The translations under genes were made by a program, and so were the position numbers. The notes under the pieces were generated by a model. That model made no database searches. It had not been told where the DNA came from and saw only the letters and a program-made list of their open reading frames with translations. Positions 43,905 to 53,343 of a stretch of DNA of 64,000 nt are shown one piece after another; the first letter of the stretch is position 1, and each line of letters opens with the position of its first letter. The stretch is from Haliea alexandrii (GTDB taxonomy: Bacteria > Pseudomonadota > Gammaproteobacteria > Pseudomonadales > Halieaceae), in NCBI RefSeq assembly GCF_003719295.1, contig NZ_RFLW01000001.1:186001-250000 (forward strand), written 5' to 3'.

Positions 43905-44972
43905 ATGCAGCAGAGACCCGACATTCTGGACCACATCAGCACCGGCGTCATCGCCCTGGATGCACAGCTGCGCCTGACAGCCATCAACTCCGCTGCCGAA
44001 GCGCTGCTGGAAGCCTCGGCCACGCGCGTCATGGGCGCACATGCCAGCCACCTGGTCCTGCATGCGACAGAACTGCTGGAAACCCTGAAGCACGCACGCA
44101 GCACCCGTGCGACTCTCGCGCGCCGCGGTATGTTACTCACCACACACGCCGGCCAGGAAGTGCAGATCGACCTGATTGTCACCGCCATCCAGGGGGAGCA
44201 GGGTGACAGCCTCTTGCTGGAGCTGATCCCGATTGACCGGCTGCAGCGCATCAGCCGCGAAGAGAGCATGTTGCACGCGCAGGAAACCACCCGTGCGGTG
44301 ATTCGCGGCCTGGCGCACGAAATCAAGAATCCGCTGGGCGGGGTGCGCGGCGCCGCCCAGTTGCTGGCCAAGGAGCTGCCCAACGAGGAGCTGGCCGAAT
44401 ACACACGCATCATCATCCGCGAAGCGGATCGCCTGCGCGACCTCGTCGATCGGCTGCTTGGCCCCAACCAGCGACTGGCCATCGAGCCGGTCAATATTCA
44501 CGAAATCATCGAGCATGTGCGCAACCTGATCTCAGCCGAGGTGAACAACGCGGTAACCATCAACCGCGACTACGATCCCAGCCTGCCACCGCTGCCGGTT
44601 GACCGCGCGCAGCTCATTCAGGCAGTGCTGAATATCATGCGCAATGCTTTGCAGGCGGCGTCTTCGCCGGAGGCGTGCACGATTCTCCTGCGCACACGGT
44701 CGCAGCGCCAATTCACGATCGGCGGTCACCGCCACCGGCTGGTCTGCCGTGTGGACATTATCGACAACGGGCCGGGCATTCCCGCCGAAATACAGCAGGC
44801 GATTTTCGTGCCCATGGTGACAGGCAGGCCCGATGGCACGGGGCTGGGGCTTTCCATCGCCCAATCCATCGTCAACCGCCACGGCGGCCTGCTGGAATGT
44901 AGCAGCGAACCGGGCAACACACGTTTTACACTCTATTTACCAATGGAACAGAGCCATGCAGAGACACGCTAA
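43905..44972 (+). CDS. glnL: nitrogen regulation sensor histidine kinase NtrB
   Basis: This 355-residue soluble kinase senses nitrogen through PII and controls NtrC. It has an N-terminal PAS domain (about 1-115), an H-box with His138 (GLAHEIKNPLGG) and an ATPase domain with N-, G1- and G2-boxes (IMRNALQAA, DNGPGIP, GTGLGLSIA). The open frame reaches a TTG at 43842, but that overlaps the sigma-54-type promoter, so the ATG at 43905 is chosen; length then matches E. coli NtrB (349). glnG overlaps its end by 17 bases. Confidence 0.95.
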   Translation: MQQRPDILDHISTGVIALDAQLRLTAINSAAEALLEASATRVMGAHASHLVLHATELLETLKHARSTRATLARRGMLLTTHAGQEVQIDLIVTAIQGEQGDSLLLELIPIDRLQRISREESMLHAQETTRAVIRGLAHEIKNPLGGVRGAAQLLAKELPNEELAEYTRIIIREADRLRDLVDRLLGPNQRLAIEPVNIHEIIEHVRNLISAEVNNAVTINRDYDPSLPPLPVDRAQLIQAVLNIMRNALQAASSPEACTILLRTRSQRQFTIGGHRHRLVCRVDIIDNGPGIPAEIQQAIFVPMVTGRPDGTGLGLSIAQSIVNRHGGLLECSSEPGNTRFTLYLPMEQSHAETR

Positions 44973-46365
44973 AGTCTGGGTCGTGGATGATGACAGCTCT
45001 ATTCGCTGGGTGCTGGAACGCGCGCTCAGCCAGGCCGGCATCGACAACGAGAGCTTTTCCGATGGCGACCAGCTCATCGAACGCATGCTATCGGAGCGGC
45101 CGGACGTCATCATCAGCGACATCCGCATGCCCGGCATCGACGGCCTCGACCTGCTGACACGCATCAACGACGAGCACCCGGAACTACCGGTCATCATCAC
45201 CACCGCCCACTCGGACCTGGAAAGCGCCGTTGCCTCTTACCAGCGCGGTGCGTTCGAATACCTGCCCAAGCCTTTTGATATTGACGAGGTGGTAGCCATC
45301 ACCGAGCGGGCGCTCGCCCAGGCGCGGGAAAAACGCGGCGAAATGACGCTCCCCGAGGCGCTGCCGGAAACCGAAATCATCGGCGAGGCACCCGCCATGC
45401 AGGAGGTGTTCCGGGCCATCGGGCGCCTGGCGCAAAGCAACATTACCGTGCTGATCAACGGCGAATCCGGCACCGGCAAGGAACTGGTGGCGCGGGCGCT
45501 GCACCGCCACAGCCCACGGGCCCAGCGTCCGTTCATTGCCCTGAACATGGCGGCCATTCCCCGTGACCTGATGGAGTCAGAGCTGTTCGGCCATGAAAAG
45601 GGCGCTTTCACCGGCGCCAACAGCAAGCGGGAAGGGCGCTTCGAGCAGGCCAACGGCGGCACCCTGTTCCTCGACGAAATTGGCGATATGCCGGCGGAGA
45701 CCCAGACCCGCCTGCTGCGGGTGCTGGCAGACGGCGAGTTTTACCGTGTCGGCGGACATACCTCGGTGAAGGTGGACGTGCGTATTATCGCCGCCACCCA
45801 CCAGGACCTCGAGGAACGCGTGCAGCGCGGTGACTTCCGTGAAGACCTGTTCCACCGTCTGAACGTCATCCGCATTCACATTCCGCGGCTGGCGGAGCGC
45901 CGGGAAGACATACCGCGGCTGATGAAGTTCTTCTTCCGCAAGGCCGCAGAAGAGCTCGGCGGGGAGCCGAAAATCCTGCTACCCGACACCGAGCGTTTCC
46001 TCATCGCACTCGCCTGGCCCGGCAACGTGCGCCAACTGGAGAACACCTGTCGCTGGCTGACCGTCATGGCGTCAGGGCGCGAAATTCACCTGCGCGACCT
46101 GCCGCCGGAGCTGGGCAAGGTCGCCACACCCGTCGCCGGCGGCACCTCGTCGCAGTGGAACGAGCAACTCGGGCAGTGGGCGCGCAAGGAACTGCAGCAG
46201 GGCAAGCATCATATTCTGCGCCAGGCAGTACCGATGTTCGAGCGGGCGATGATTGAAGTGGCGCTGGCGCAAACCCAGGGCCGCAAGCGCGACGCGGCTG
46301 AGCTGCTGGGCTGGGGCCGCAACACCCTCACACGCAAAATGAAAGATCTGGATATGAGCGACTGA
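44956..46365 (+). CDS. glnG: nitrogen regulation response regulator NtrC
   Basis: This 469-residue sigma-54 activator has a receiver domain with phosphoacceptor D55 (ISDIRMPGIDG), an AAA+ domain with Walker A GESGTGKE and the sigma-54 contact loop GAFTGA at 216-221, and a Fis-type helix-turn-helix at the C-terminus (KRDAAELLGWGRNTLTRKM). It is the expected activator of the glnA promoter in this locus. The ATG at 44956 lies inside the end of glnL, so the two are translationally coupled. Confidence 0.98.
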   Translation: MQRHAKVWVVDDDSSIRWVLERALSQAGIDNESFSDGDQLIERMLSERPDVIISDIRMPGIDGLDLLTRINDEHPELPVIITTAHSDLESAVASYQRGAFEYLPKPFDIDEVVAITERALAQAREKRGEMTLPEALPETEIIGEAPAMQEVFRAIGRLAQSNITVLINGESGTGKELVARALHRHSPRAQRPFIALNMAAIPRDLMESELFGHEKGAFTGANSKREGRFEQANGGTLFLDEIGDMPAETQTRLLRVLADGEFYRVGGHTSVKVDVRIIAATHQDLEERVQRGDFREDLFHRLNVIRIHIPRLAERREDIPRLMKFFFRKAAEELGGEPKILLPDTERFLIALAWPGNVRQLENTCRWLTVMASGREIHLRDLPPELGKVATPVAGGTSSQWNEQLGQWARKELQQGKHHILRQAVPMFERAMIEVALAQTQGRKRDAAELLGWGRNTLTRKMKDLDMSD

Positions 46366-46384
46366 GGGACGGCATACTGCGCGC

Positions 46385-46849
46385 ATGCTGAATATCGTCC
46401 TGTACGAACCGGAAATTCCGCCGAATACCGGCAACATCATTCGCCTTTGCGCCAACACCGGCTGTCAGCTGCACCTGATCGAGCCACTGGGCTTCGAGCT
46501 GGATGACCGCCGTCTGCGGCGCGCAGGCCTCGATTACCGCGAGTTCGCCAAGGTCTGCGTGCACCCCACCCTGGACGCCCTGCGCAGCAGCCTGCCGCAA
46601 TCTCGCCTGCTCGCGGTGAGCACGCGCGGCACCACACCGCACCACCAGGCACAATTCCGCGCCGGCGATGCCATTCTGCTGGGACCTGAAACCCGGGGGT
46701 TGCCGCAAGCGCTGCTGGCATCACTGCCAGCAGAGCAGGTGTTGCGCATACCCATGCGCACAGACAGCCGCAGCCTCAACCTGAGCAATGCGGCGGCCAT
46801 TCTGTGTTACGAGGGCTTGCGCCAGCTGGGATTCCCCGGGCTGGAATAG
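46385..46849 (+). CDS. trmL: tRNA (cytidine(34)-2'-O)-methyltransferase
   Basis: This 154-residue SPOUT-fold enzyme methylates the wobble ribose of tRNA-Leu. It starts MLNIVLYEPEIPPNTGNIIRLCANTG and ends with the trefoil-knot motifs ILLGPETRGLP and IPMRTDSRSLNLSNAAAI. Length fits E. coli TrmL (157). It lies 19 bases after glnG and is convergent with secB. Confidence 0.97.
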   Translation: MLNIVLYEPEIPPNTGNIIRLCANTGCQLHLIEPLGFELDDRRLRRAGLDYREFAKVCVHPTLDALRSSLPQSRLLAVSTRGTTPHHQAQFRAGDAILLGPETRGLPQALLASLPAEQVLRIPMRTDSRSLNLSNAAAILCYEGLRQLGFPGLE

Positions 46850-46868
46850 GCGGTGCGAGGGGGATGGT

Positions 46869-46893
46869 CGGCCACACCCGCCGGGCGTGGCCG
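46869..46893. repeat. inverted repeat between trmL and secB
   Basis: Arms CGGCCAC and GTGGCCG form a 7-bp stem with an 11-base GC-rich loop in the 53-base gap between convergent genes. There is no T run on either side, so it is at most a weak bidirectional terminator. Confidence 0.5.
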
Positions 46894-46902
46894 GAGTACT
46901 GC

Positions 46903-47418
46903 TTAGTGTTCCGTGGCGCTCGCGGTACCTGCAGCCGGTGCCTCGCCCTGCTCCTGTGAGCGCGCCAGCGCCTGCATGTACAGGCCGTCGAAGTTCACCG
47001 GAGCGAGCATGACCGGGGGAAAGCCGCCCTTCACACACAGCGAATCGATGTTTTCGCGGGCATAAGGGAAAAGGATATTCGGCGCAGCGGTCGCCAACAC
47101 CCGGCGCAGGTTCTCACCGTCAAAACCCTTGATCAGGAAAATACCCGCCTGCTGGATTTCCACCAGAAATGCGGTCTCTTCTTCCATTTTGGCCGTGACC
47201 GTAATCGTCAACACCACTTCATAGTTGCCATTTTCGTCGATGGCATCGCTCTTGGTGTTGAGGTCGACATTGACCTTCGGCTGCCACTGCTTGCGAAACA
47301 CGCCGGGGCTGGCCGGTGATTCAAAGGACAGATCCTTGTTGTAAATACGCTGCAACACGAACTGCTGTTGTACCGCTTCATCTGCGGCGCCTGCTGCGGG
47401 TGCTTGTTCATCGGCCAT
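46903..47418 (-). CDS. secB: protein-export chaperone SecB
   Basis: This 171-residue tetrameric chaperone keeps preproteins unfolded and hands them to SecA. Family blocks are FVLQRIYNKDLSFESP, VVLTITVTAK, QAGIFLIKGF, LFPYARENIDSLCVKGGFPPVMLAPVNFDGLY. GGAGG lies eight bases before the ATG at 47418; an in-frame ATG five codons earlier overlaps that site. It is the last gene of a rhodanese-grxC-secB operon, as in E. coli and Pseudomonas. Confidence 0.98.
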   Translation of the reverse strand: MADEQAPAAGAADEAVQQQFVLQRIYNKDLSFESPASPGVFRKQWQPKVNVDLNTKSDAIDENGNYEVVLTITVTAKMEEETAFLVEIQQAGIFLIKGFDGENLRRVLATAAPNILFPYARENIDSLCVKGGFPPVMLAPVNFDGLYMQALARSQEQGEAPAAGTASATEH

Positions 47419-47442
47419 TGAGCCGTCCTCCATCGGGTTGTG

Positions 47443-47721
47443 TTAACGGCCGGGGGCGGGTTGCGCCTGGGCCAATAGGGAATCGAGACGGCCCTGGCGC
47501 TCCAGCGCCACCAGCTCGTCGCAGCCGCCGACGTGTACGTCGCCGACCCAAATTTGCGGTACCGTGTGGCGCCCGCTCAGGCGCTCCATCTCGGCGCGTT
47601 TGGCGCGGTCACCGTCCACCGGGATGTCGAGAAATTCCACGCCCTTGCCCGCCAGCAGGCTGCGCGCACGCACGCAGTAGGGGCAGAAGCGAGTTGTGTA
47701 AAGCGTTACCGGCGCAGTCAT
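47443..47721 (-). CDS. grxC: glutaredoxin 3
   Basis: This 92-residue thiol-disulfide oxidoreductase has the dithiol active site C13-P-Y-C16, the cis-proline block [18 protein letters not shown], and the length of GrxC. It reduces protein disulfides and ribonucleotide reductase with glutathione. It lies between the rhodanese gene and secB with small gaps. Confidence 0.96.
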   Translation of the reverse strand: MTAPVTLYTTRFCPYCVRARSLLAGKGVEFLDIPVDGDRAKRAEMERLSGRHTVPQIWVGDVHVGGCDELVALERQGRLDSLLAQAQPAPGR

Positions 47722-47730
47722 GGCGGGGGC

Positions 47731-48144
47731 CTATTTGACCGTGGGCAGCTGCAGGTTGCTCCACTCCAGCATACCGCCACCCATCTTGTAGACCTTTTCG
47801 TAGCCGGCGGCTTTGAGCTGCTTGCCCGCGGAAGCCGCGGTCTGGCCCATCTTGCACACCAGGATCACAGGGCGCTGCCGGTACTTGCCCAGCTCGTCCA
47901 TGCGCGCGGGCAGCTTGGCCGCCGGTATGTTCAGCGCATCGACAATGTGCCCGCTCTTGAAGTCCGCGGCATCGCGCAGGTCGACAAAGATGCCCTCTTC
48001 CGCGTTCACCAGCGTGATGGCCTGCTGCGGGGTGAGTGCGGGGCCGGACTTGCGCGCCTCGTGCATCACCAGCATGACGACAACCGCCAGCAGTGCGGCA
48101 AAAACCACCCACTGCTGCATAAAGAATTCAATAAACAGGGCCAT
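47731..48144 (-). CDS. membrane-anchored rhodanese-like protein (YibN type)
   Basis: This 137-residue protein has one N-terminal membrane helix (about 10-27) followed by a rhodanese domain with active-site Cys97 ([11 protein letters not shown]). Such single-domain rhodaneses upstream of grxC and secB correspond to E. coli YibN. Sulfur transfer is the family activity; the partner is unknown. The divergent 243-base gap to gpmI (48145-48387) holds the promoters of both directions, and I see no other element in it. Confidence 0.92.
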   Translation of the reverse strand: MALFIEFFMQQWVVFAALLAVVVMLVMHEARKSGPALTPQQAITLVNAEEGIFVDLRDAADFKSGHIVDALNIPAAKLPARMDELGKYRQRPVILVCKMGQTAASAGKQLKAAGYEKVYKMGGGMLEWSNLQLPTVK

Positions 48145-48387
48145 AACCGTGTCGCGTGCTCACCTTTGAGATTACGTTCGAACGCCGGCCCGTGTGCGAG
48201 TTGCACCAAACACCAGCGGGCGGGCTGCAGAAAAGGCCGCAAGTATACAGCCTATGCCCGGCGGCAACCAGCCACCCCTGACAGCCCCCTGCGCAGGTCG
48301 GGCCGCCTGGAGGCGATGCGATTCCCCCGTCGACAGGGTAGAATGGCCAGCCCCGGCCACACGCGACCACCGGAGCACGGATTGAGC

Positions 48388-49944
48388 ATGAGCAACGCCC
48401 GTAAAACACCCACAGTACTGATCATTCTCGACGGCTGGGGCCACCGCGAAGAGGCGCGCGACAACGCCATCGTGCAGGCCAACACGCCAGTGTGGGACCG
48501 GCTCTGGCGCGACGCACCGCACACGCTAGTCTCAGGTTCGGGGCTGGATGTGGGTTTGCCGGCGGGCCAGATGGGCAATTCCGAGGTGGGCCACATGAGC
48601 CTGGGCTCGGGCCGGGTGATCTACCAGAACATCACCCGTATCGACCAGGCCATTGCCGATGGCAGTTTCGACCGCAACCCGGCCTACACCGGTGCCATCG
48701 ATGCCGCGGTTACCGGTGGCGGCGCGGTGCATGTGCTGGGGCTGCTCTCGCCCGGTGGTGTACACAGCCACGAAGACCACATTCTCGCCGCCGTGCGCCT
48801 GGCCGCAGCGCGAGGCGCCAGCCGGGTTTATCTGCACGCCTTCCTCGACGGACGGGATACCCCGCCGCGCAGCGCCGAGGCATCGTTGATTCGCGCCGAA
48901 GCACTGTTTAACGAGCTCGACTGTGGCCGCGTGGCGAGTATTGTCGGACGCTACTATGCAATGGATCGCGACAACCGCTGGGAGCGCATCGAACAGGCAT
49001 GGCAACTGCTGACCACTGGCAGTGCCGCACACCGCGCGCCTACCGCGCAGGCCGCGCTGGCAGCCGCTTACGCCAGAGATGAGAACGACGAATTCGTGTT
49101 GCCTACCGCAGTGGGGGCGGAGGGCGAGGAGAGTGCCGCGATTCGCGATGGCGACTGCGTACTGTTCATGAACTTCCGCTCTGACCGTGCGCGCCAGCTC
49201 ACCCGCGCTTTCACCGACCCCGCCTTTGCCGGTTTCGAGCGGGGCCACGTGCCGCTGCTCGCAGGCTTCGTCACCACCACCGAATACGCCGCAGATATCG
49301 ACGCACCCTGCGCGTTTCCCCCCGAGCACCTCGACAACGTGCTCGGCGCCTACCTGGGCGAGCAGGGCAAAACCCAGCTGCGTATAGCCGAGACTGAAAA
49401 ATACGCCCACGTCACCTTCTTTTTCAGCGGTGGACGGGAAGACACCTTTCCGGGCGAAGAACGCATCATGATACCGTCGCCAGACGTTGCCACCTACGAC
49501 CTCAAGCCCGAGATGAGTGCGCCCGAGGTGACCGACAAGCTGGTGGAGGCTATCCACAGCGGCCACTACGACTTCATCGTCTGCAACTACGCCAACGGCG
49601 ACATGGTCGGCCATACCGGCATCTTCGGCGCTGCAGTCAAGGCCGTGGAAGCGCTGGACACCTGTCTGGGGCGGGTGGAGGCCGCTCTGCTGGAGGTGGG
49701 CGGACAGGCCCTGGTAACCGCCGATCACGGCAACTGCGAGCAGATGCTCGACTACGAATCCGGCCAATTGCATACCCAGCACACCACCGAGCATGTGCCC
49801 CTGGTGTACATCGGCCAGCGGCCCTGTGAACTGGACGCGGCCGGCGGCATCCTGGCTGACATTGCGCCCACCCTGCTGTGCCTTATGAACCTTGCACAAC
49901 CGGCAGAAATGACCGGGCACAGCCTGGCCGACTGCAAGGCGTAG
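48388..49944 (+). CDS. gpmI: 2,3-bisphosphoglycerate-independent phosphoglycerate mutase
   Basis: This 518-residue manganese enzyme interconverts 3- and 2-phosphoglycerate. The phosphatase-type domain starts [12 protein letters not shown], with nucleophile Ser65 in [10 protein letters not shown]. The domain with GVHSHEDH and [11 protein letters not shown] follows, and late metal ligands occur in [10 protein letters not shown] and TADHGNCE. Length is normal (E. coli 514). It leads a conserved gpmI-envC-ctp-yibQ operon. GGAG lies upstream; a TTG six bases earlier is also in frame. Confidence 0.98.
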   Translation: MSNARKTPTVLIILDGWGHREEARDNAIVQANTPVWDRLWRDAPHTLVSGSGLDVGLPAGQMGNSEVGHMSLGSGRVIYQNITRIDQAIADGSFDRNPAYTGAIDAAVTGGGAVHVLGLLSPGGVHSHEDHILAAVRLAAARGASRVYLHAFLDGRDTPPRSAEASLIRAEALFNELDCGRVASIVGRYYAMDRDNRWERIEQAWQLLTTGSAAHRAPTAQAALAAAYARDENDEFVLPTAVGAEGEESAAIRDGDCVLFMNFRSDRARQLTRAFTDPAFAGFERGHVPLLAGFVTTTEYAADIDAPCAFPPEHLDNVLGAYLGEQGKTQLRIAETEKYAHVTFFFSGGREDTFPGEERIMIPSPDVATYDLKPEMSAPEVTDKLVEAIHSGHYDFIVCNYANGDMVGHTGIFGAAVKAVEALDTCLGRVEAALLEVGGQALVTADHGNCEQMLDYESGQLHTQHTTEHVPLVYIGQRPCELDAAGGILADIAPTLLCLMNLAQPAEMTGHSLADCKA

Positions 49945-49948
49945 GGCC

Positions 49949-51109
49949 ATGCTGCGCCTGCGCCGGCACTGTGCAGGCCTGATACTGGCCGTGGGCCTGC
50001 TCAGCCCGCCACTGGGAACCCCCGCCTGGGCGGAAGGCGAAGAGGATGCCGCGCGCGCCAGCCTCGCCGAGCTGCAGGCCCAGATAAAGTCAGTCACCAA
50101 CCAGCTGGACCGCGCGCGCAACCAGCTCAGCACCGAACAGAAGCAGCTGCGCGAAGCGGAACGGCGCCTGGGCCAGTTACAGCAGGCCATCGGCAACAAC
50201 CGCGAGGCCATCCGCAACACCGAAGCCGAACTAGCATCGCTTGCCAGCCGCAGCGCCGAACTGGAAGCCGCGCGCGACCGCCAACAGGTGCGCATTGGCA
50301 CGGAACTGCGCGCCGCCTGGCAAATGGGCCAGCAGGGCACGGTGAAAGTGCTGCTGAACCAGGAAAGCCCGCATACCGTGGCACGCGCCATGGCCTACTA
50401 TCGCTACTTCTTCCAGGCGCGCAACGAACTCGTCGTCACTTACCGTGCCACGCTTGCCGAACTGGCTGCCGTGGCGGCACGCAGCGAAGCCGCCGCCCGG
50501 CAACTGGGCGAGCAACAGGCAGAACTGCAAAGCCAGCAGGAAGCGCTGTTGGCCTCGCGCGCAGAGCGCGAACAGGCCATTGCCGCGCTCGCCACCAATA
50601 TCCGCAACAAGGATGATGAGCTGCAGCAACTGGAGCGGGACCGCGAGGAGCTGGAGCAGCTGCTGGAATCGATCAAGCAGGCCATCGTGGAAATCGAGCT
50701 GCCGGCGGATTACAAACCCTTCGCCAGCCGCAAGGGCAGCATGACCTGGCCCGTGGATGCGCGTCGCAACAACAGTTTTGGCGCCAGCCGGGGCCTGGGC
50801 GGCATGCGCTGGCAGGGCATCAACCTGACCGCCGACGAAGGCAGCACCGTGCGTGCCATTCACCATGGCCGCGTTGTGTTCGCCGACTGGTTGCGCGGCT
50901 CCGGCCTACTGCTGATCGTCGATCATGGCGATGGCTACATGAGCCTCTACGCCCACAACCAAAGCCTGCTGAAAGAGGTGGGGGAGTGGGTGGCACCGGG
51001 TACACCGGTGAGCACTGTGGGCAGCAGCGGCGGCCTTGAGCGGGCGGCCCTGTATTTCGAAATCCGCAAGGATGGCAAGCCTCTCGATCCGGTTGCCTGG
51101 TGCCGCTAG
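49949..51109 (+). CDS. envC: EnvC-type murein hydrolase activator (degenerate LytM)
   Basis: This 386-residue exported protein has an N-terminal signal segment (about 1-27), a long coiled coil (about 30-245) and a C-terminal LytM/M23 domain. The zinc-binding His of active M23 peptidases is replaced in RWQGINLTADEG, and the rest (ADWLRGSGLLLIVDHGDGYMSLYAHNQS, VGSSGG) matches E. coli EnvC, which activates AmiA/AmiB amidases at the septum with FtsEX. It lies four bases after gpmI. Confidence 0.93.
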   Translation: MLRLRRHCAGLILAVGLLSPPLGTPAWAEGEEDAARASLAELQAQIKSVTNQLDRARNQLSTEQKQLREAERRLGQLQQAIGNNREAIRNTEAELASLASRSAELEAARDRQQVRIGTELRAAWQMGQQGTVKVLLNQESPHTVARAMAYYRYFFQARNELVVTYRATLAELAAVAARSEAAARQLGEQQAELQSQQEALLASRAEREQAIAALATNIRNKDDELQQLERDREELEQLLESIKQAIVEIELPADYKPFASRKGSMTWPVDARRNNSFGASRGLGGMRWQGINLTADEGSTVRAIHHGRVVFADWLRGSGLLLIVDHGDGYMSLYAHNQSLLKEVGEWVAPGTPVSTVGSSGGLERAALYFEIRKDGKPLDPVAWCR

Positions 51110-51195
51110 AGCCCCGCGCTAGCGCGGTTTCAGCCGGAATCGGTTACACTGCACACTTTCACCTGGCAACGGCGCAACGCCGACGGCGGTAACCC

Positions 51196-52503
51196 ATGCA
51201 CTCACAGTTTTCTCCCCTGGCAGCGCTGCGCAATGCGCTTCTGGCCTGCTTTCTGGGAGCGCCCGCAGCGCTGGCACAGCACACACAGCAGAATGCCGAA
51301 CTGCCATTGGACGAACTGCGCACCTTCGCCGACGTGTTCAACCAGATCCGCATTGGCTACGTGGAGGAAATCGACGACAGCACGCTGCTGGAATACGCCA
51401 TCCAGGGCATGCTGATGAACCTGGACCCGCACTCGGCGTACCTGACCGAAGAGGCGTTTGAAGACCTGCAAAGCAACACCAGTGGCGAGTTCAGCGGGCT
51501 GGGCATTGAAGTGGGTATGGAAGATGGCTACGTGAAAATCGTCGCGCCCATCGACGGCTCCCCCGCCGCCGAAGCCGGGCTGATGAGCGGCGACCTGATT
51601 CTCAAACTGGATGGCAAGCAGGTCAAAGGGCTGTCCTTGAATGAAGCCATTGAGCTGATGCGTGGCCCCAAGGGCAGCCCGATCGAGCTGCAGATTGGAC
51701 GCCCCGGCGCCAGCCAGCCCTTCGACATCACCCTGAAGCGCGACACCATCAAGGTCGCAAGCGTGCGCGAGCGTTTCCTCGAGCCCGGCTACGGCTATAT
51801 TCGCGTGGCCCAGTTCCAGACCGGCACCGGCGATGATGTCGGCGCTGCGCTGGAGCGGCTCATGGCCAAGTCGTCGCTCAAGGGCCTGGTGCTGGACCTG
51901 CGCAACAACCCCGGTGGCGTACTGGGTGCGAGCGTGGATGTGGCGGGGTTGTTTATGGATGGCGGGCTGGTGGTCTACACCGAAGGTCGACTGGCGAACT
52001 CCGCAATGCGTTACGCCGCCGATGCCGGTGACGTCAGTAATGGCGCGCCACTGGTGGTGCTCATCAACGGTGGCTCGGCGAGCGCATCCGAGATTGTTGC
52101 CGGCGCACTGCAGGACCAGAAACGCGCCGTGATCATGGGCACCGACAGCTTCGGCAAGGGCTCCGTGCAAACCGTGATGCCCATCTCGGAATCGCGCGCC
52201 GTCAAGCTGACCACCGCGCTCTACTTTACGCCCAACGGGCGCTCCATTCAGGCGGCAGGCATTGAGCCGGACATTATCGTAGAGCGCGCGCAGGTCACCG
52301 CCTACGACACCTCCAACCAGATTACCGAAGCCGACCTCACACGCCGGCTGGATAACGTCAACGGTGAAACACGCCGTAGCCAGCGCCCGTCGGAAGGCTT
52401 ACTGGGTACCGACAACCAGCTTTACGAAGCTCTCACATTGCTCAAGGGGGTCAACATCCTCGGCCTGCGCAGCGCGCCCGCGAGCGCCGCTGGCGACGGC
52501 TGA
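51196..52503 (+). CDS. S41 family C-terminal processing peptidase
   Basis: This 435-residue periplasmic serine protease has a signal peptide (about 1-30), a PDZ domain (GLGIEVGMEDGYVKIVAPIDGSPAAEAGL, about 98-180) and the S41 catalytic core with the Ser block GSASASE at 293-299 and Lys in SFGKGSVQT about 25 residues later. CtpA-like enzymes trim peptidoglycan hydrolases in Pseudomonas. Its place between envC and yibQ suggests envelope remodelling. Confidence 0.94.
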   Translation: MHSQFSPLAALRNALLACFLGAPAALAQHTQQNAELPLDELRTFADVFNQIRIGYVEEIDDSTLLEYAIQGMLMNLDPHSAYLTEEAFEDLQSNTSGEFSGLGIEVGMEDGYVKIVAPIDGSPAAEAGLMSGDLILKLDGKQVKGLSLNEAIELMRGPKGSPIELQIGRPGASQPFDITLKRDTIKVASVRERFLEPGYGYIRVAQFQTGTGDDVGAALERLMAKSSLKGLVLDLRNNPGGVLGASVDVAGLFMDGGLVVYTEGRLANSAMRYAADAGDVSNGAPLVVLINGGSASASEIVAGALQDQKRAVIMGTDSFGKGSVQTVMPISESRAVKLTTALYFTPNGRSIQAAGIEPDIIVERAQVTAYDTSNQITEADLTRRLDNVNGETRRSQRPSEGLLGTDNQLYEALTLLKGVNILGLRSAPASAAGDG

Positions 52504-52506
52504 AGC

Positions 52507-53340
52507 GTGCGGCAAGGCCTGCTGCTGGCGCTGCTGTTACCCCTGGCAGCCTGGGGTATGCGCCCGCTGGACACGCCGCAGGCCGTACCCGAAACCAGCG
52601 GCCTCGTGGGCGCGCCCTACACCGCCCCGCTCGCCGGGCCACCACCTGCCTTTGTGTTGCCGGCGGGCAACCCGGCCACACTGGTTATCATCATCGACGA
52701 CCTGGGCAATCGCCTCAAGGAAGGGCGCCAGACTGTGGCCCTGCCCGGGCGCATCAGCGTCGCCGTGCTGCCGCACACACCCCACGGGGCGCGGCTGGCA
52801 GAGGAAGCCTACCGGGCGGGTAAAGACGTCATGCTACATGCCCCCATGAGTACGCTGGATCAGCGCCCGCTGGGCCCGGGTGCCCTCACAGCGGATTTGT
52901 CTGAATTGGAGTTCCGCAACACGCTGGGCGCTGCGCTGGCGAGCGTGCCCCATGTGCAGGGGGTGAACAACCACATGGGCAGCGGCCTGACCCAACAGGC
53001 GGAACCTATGCGCTGGTTGATGACAGAGCTCACCGAACGCCAGCTCTATTTCGTGGATTCACGCACCCACAGCGCTACCGTGGCCGCCGCCGCCGCAGCC
53101 GAAGCCGGCCTGCCGCACCTTTCACGGCAGGTGTTCCTCGACAACGTCGCCCAGCCCGCGGCCATCGCCGAGCGCTTCGTGGATGCGGTAGAGCAGGCCC
53201 GACGGCGCGGCATTGCAGTGGCGATTGGGCACCCCTACCCGGAGACCATCGCCTTCTTGCAAACGGTGCTGCCCGGGCTTGAGGCGCAGGGCATACACTT
53301 GGCGACAGTGTCAGAGGTGTTGGCACTGGCCGTGCACTAA
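52507..53340 (+). CDS. yibQ: divergent polysaccharide deacetylase family protein (YibQ)
   Basis: This 277-residue exported protein has a short hydrophobic N-terminus and a divergent polysaccharide-deacetylase fold: VIIIDDLGNRLKEG, VAVLPHTPHG, DVMLHAPMS, NNHMGSGLT, and GHPYPETIAFL. Several metal-binding residues of the family are kept, but the substrate is not known. The GTG starts three bases after the protease stop. It is the usual last member of the gpmI-envC-ctp operon. Confidence 0.93.
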   Translation: MRQGLLLALLLPLAAWGMRPLDTPQAVPETSGLVGAPYTAPLAGPPPAFVLPAGNPATLVIIIDDLGNRLKEGRQTVALPGRISVAVLPHTPHGARLAEEAYRAGKDVMLHAPMSTLDQRPLGPGALTADLSELEFRNTLGAALASVPHVQGVNNHMGSGLTQQAEPMRWLMTELTERQLYFVDSRTHSATVAAAAAAEAGLPHLSRQVFLDNVAQPAAIAERFVDAVEQARRRGIAVAIGHPYPETIAFLQTVLPGLEAQGIHLATVSEVLALAVH

Positions 53341-53343
53341 ACT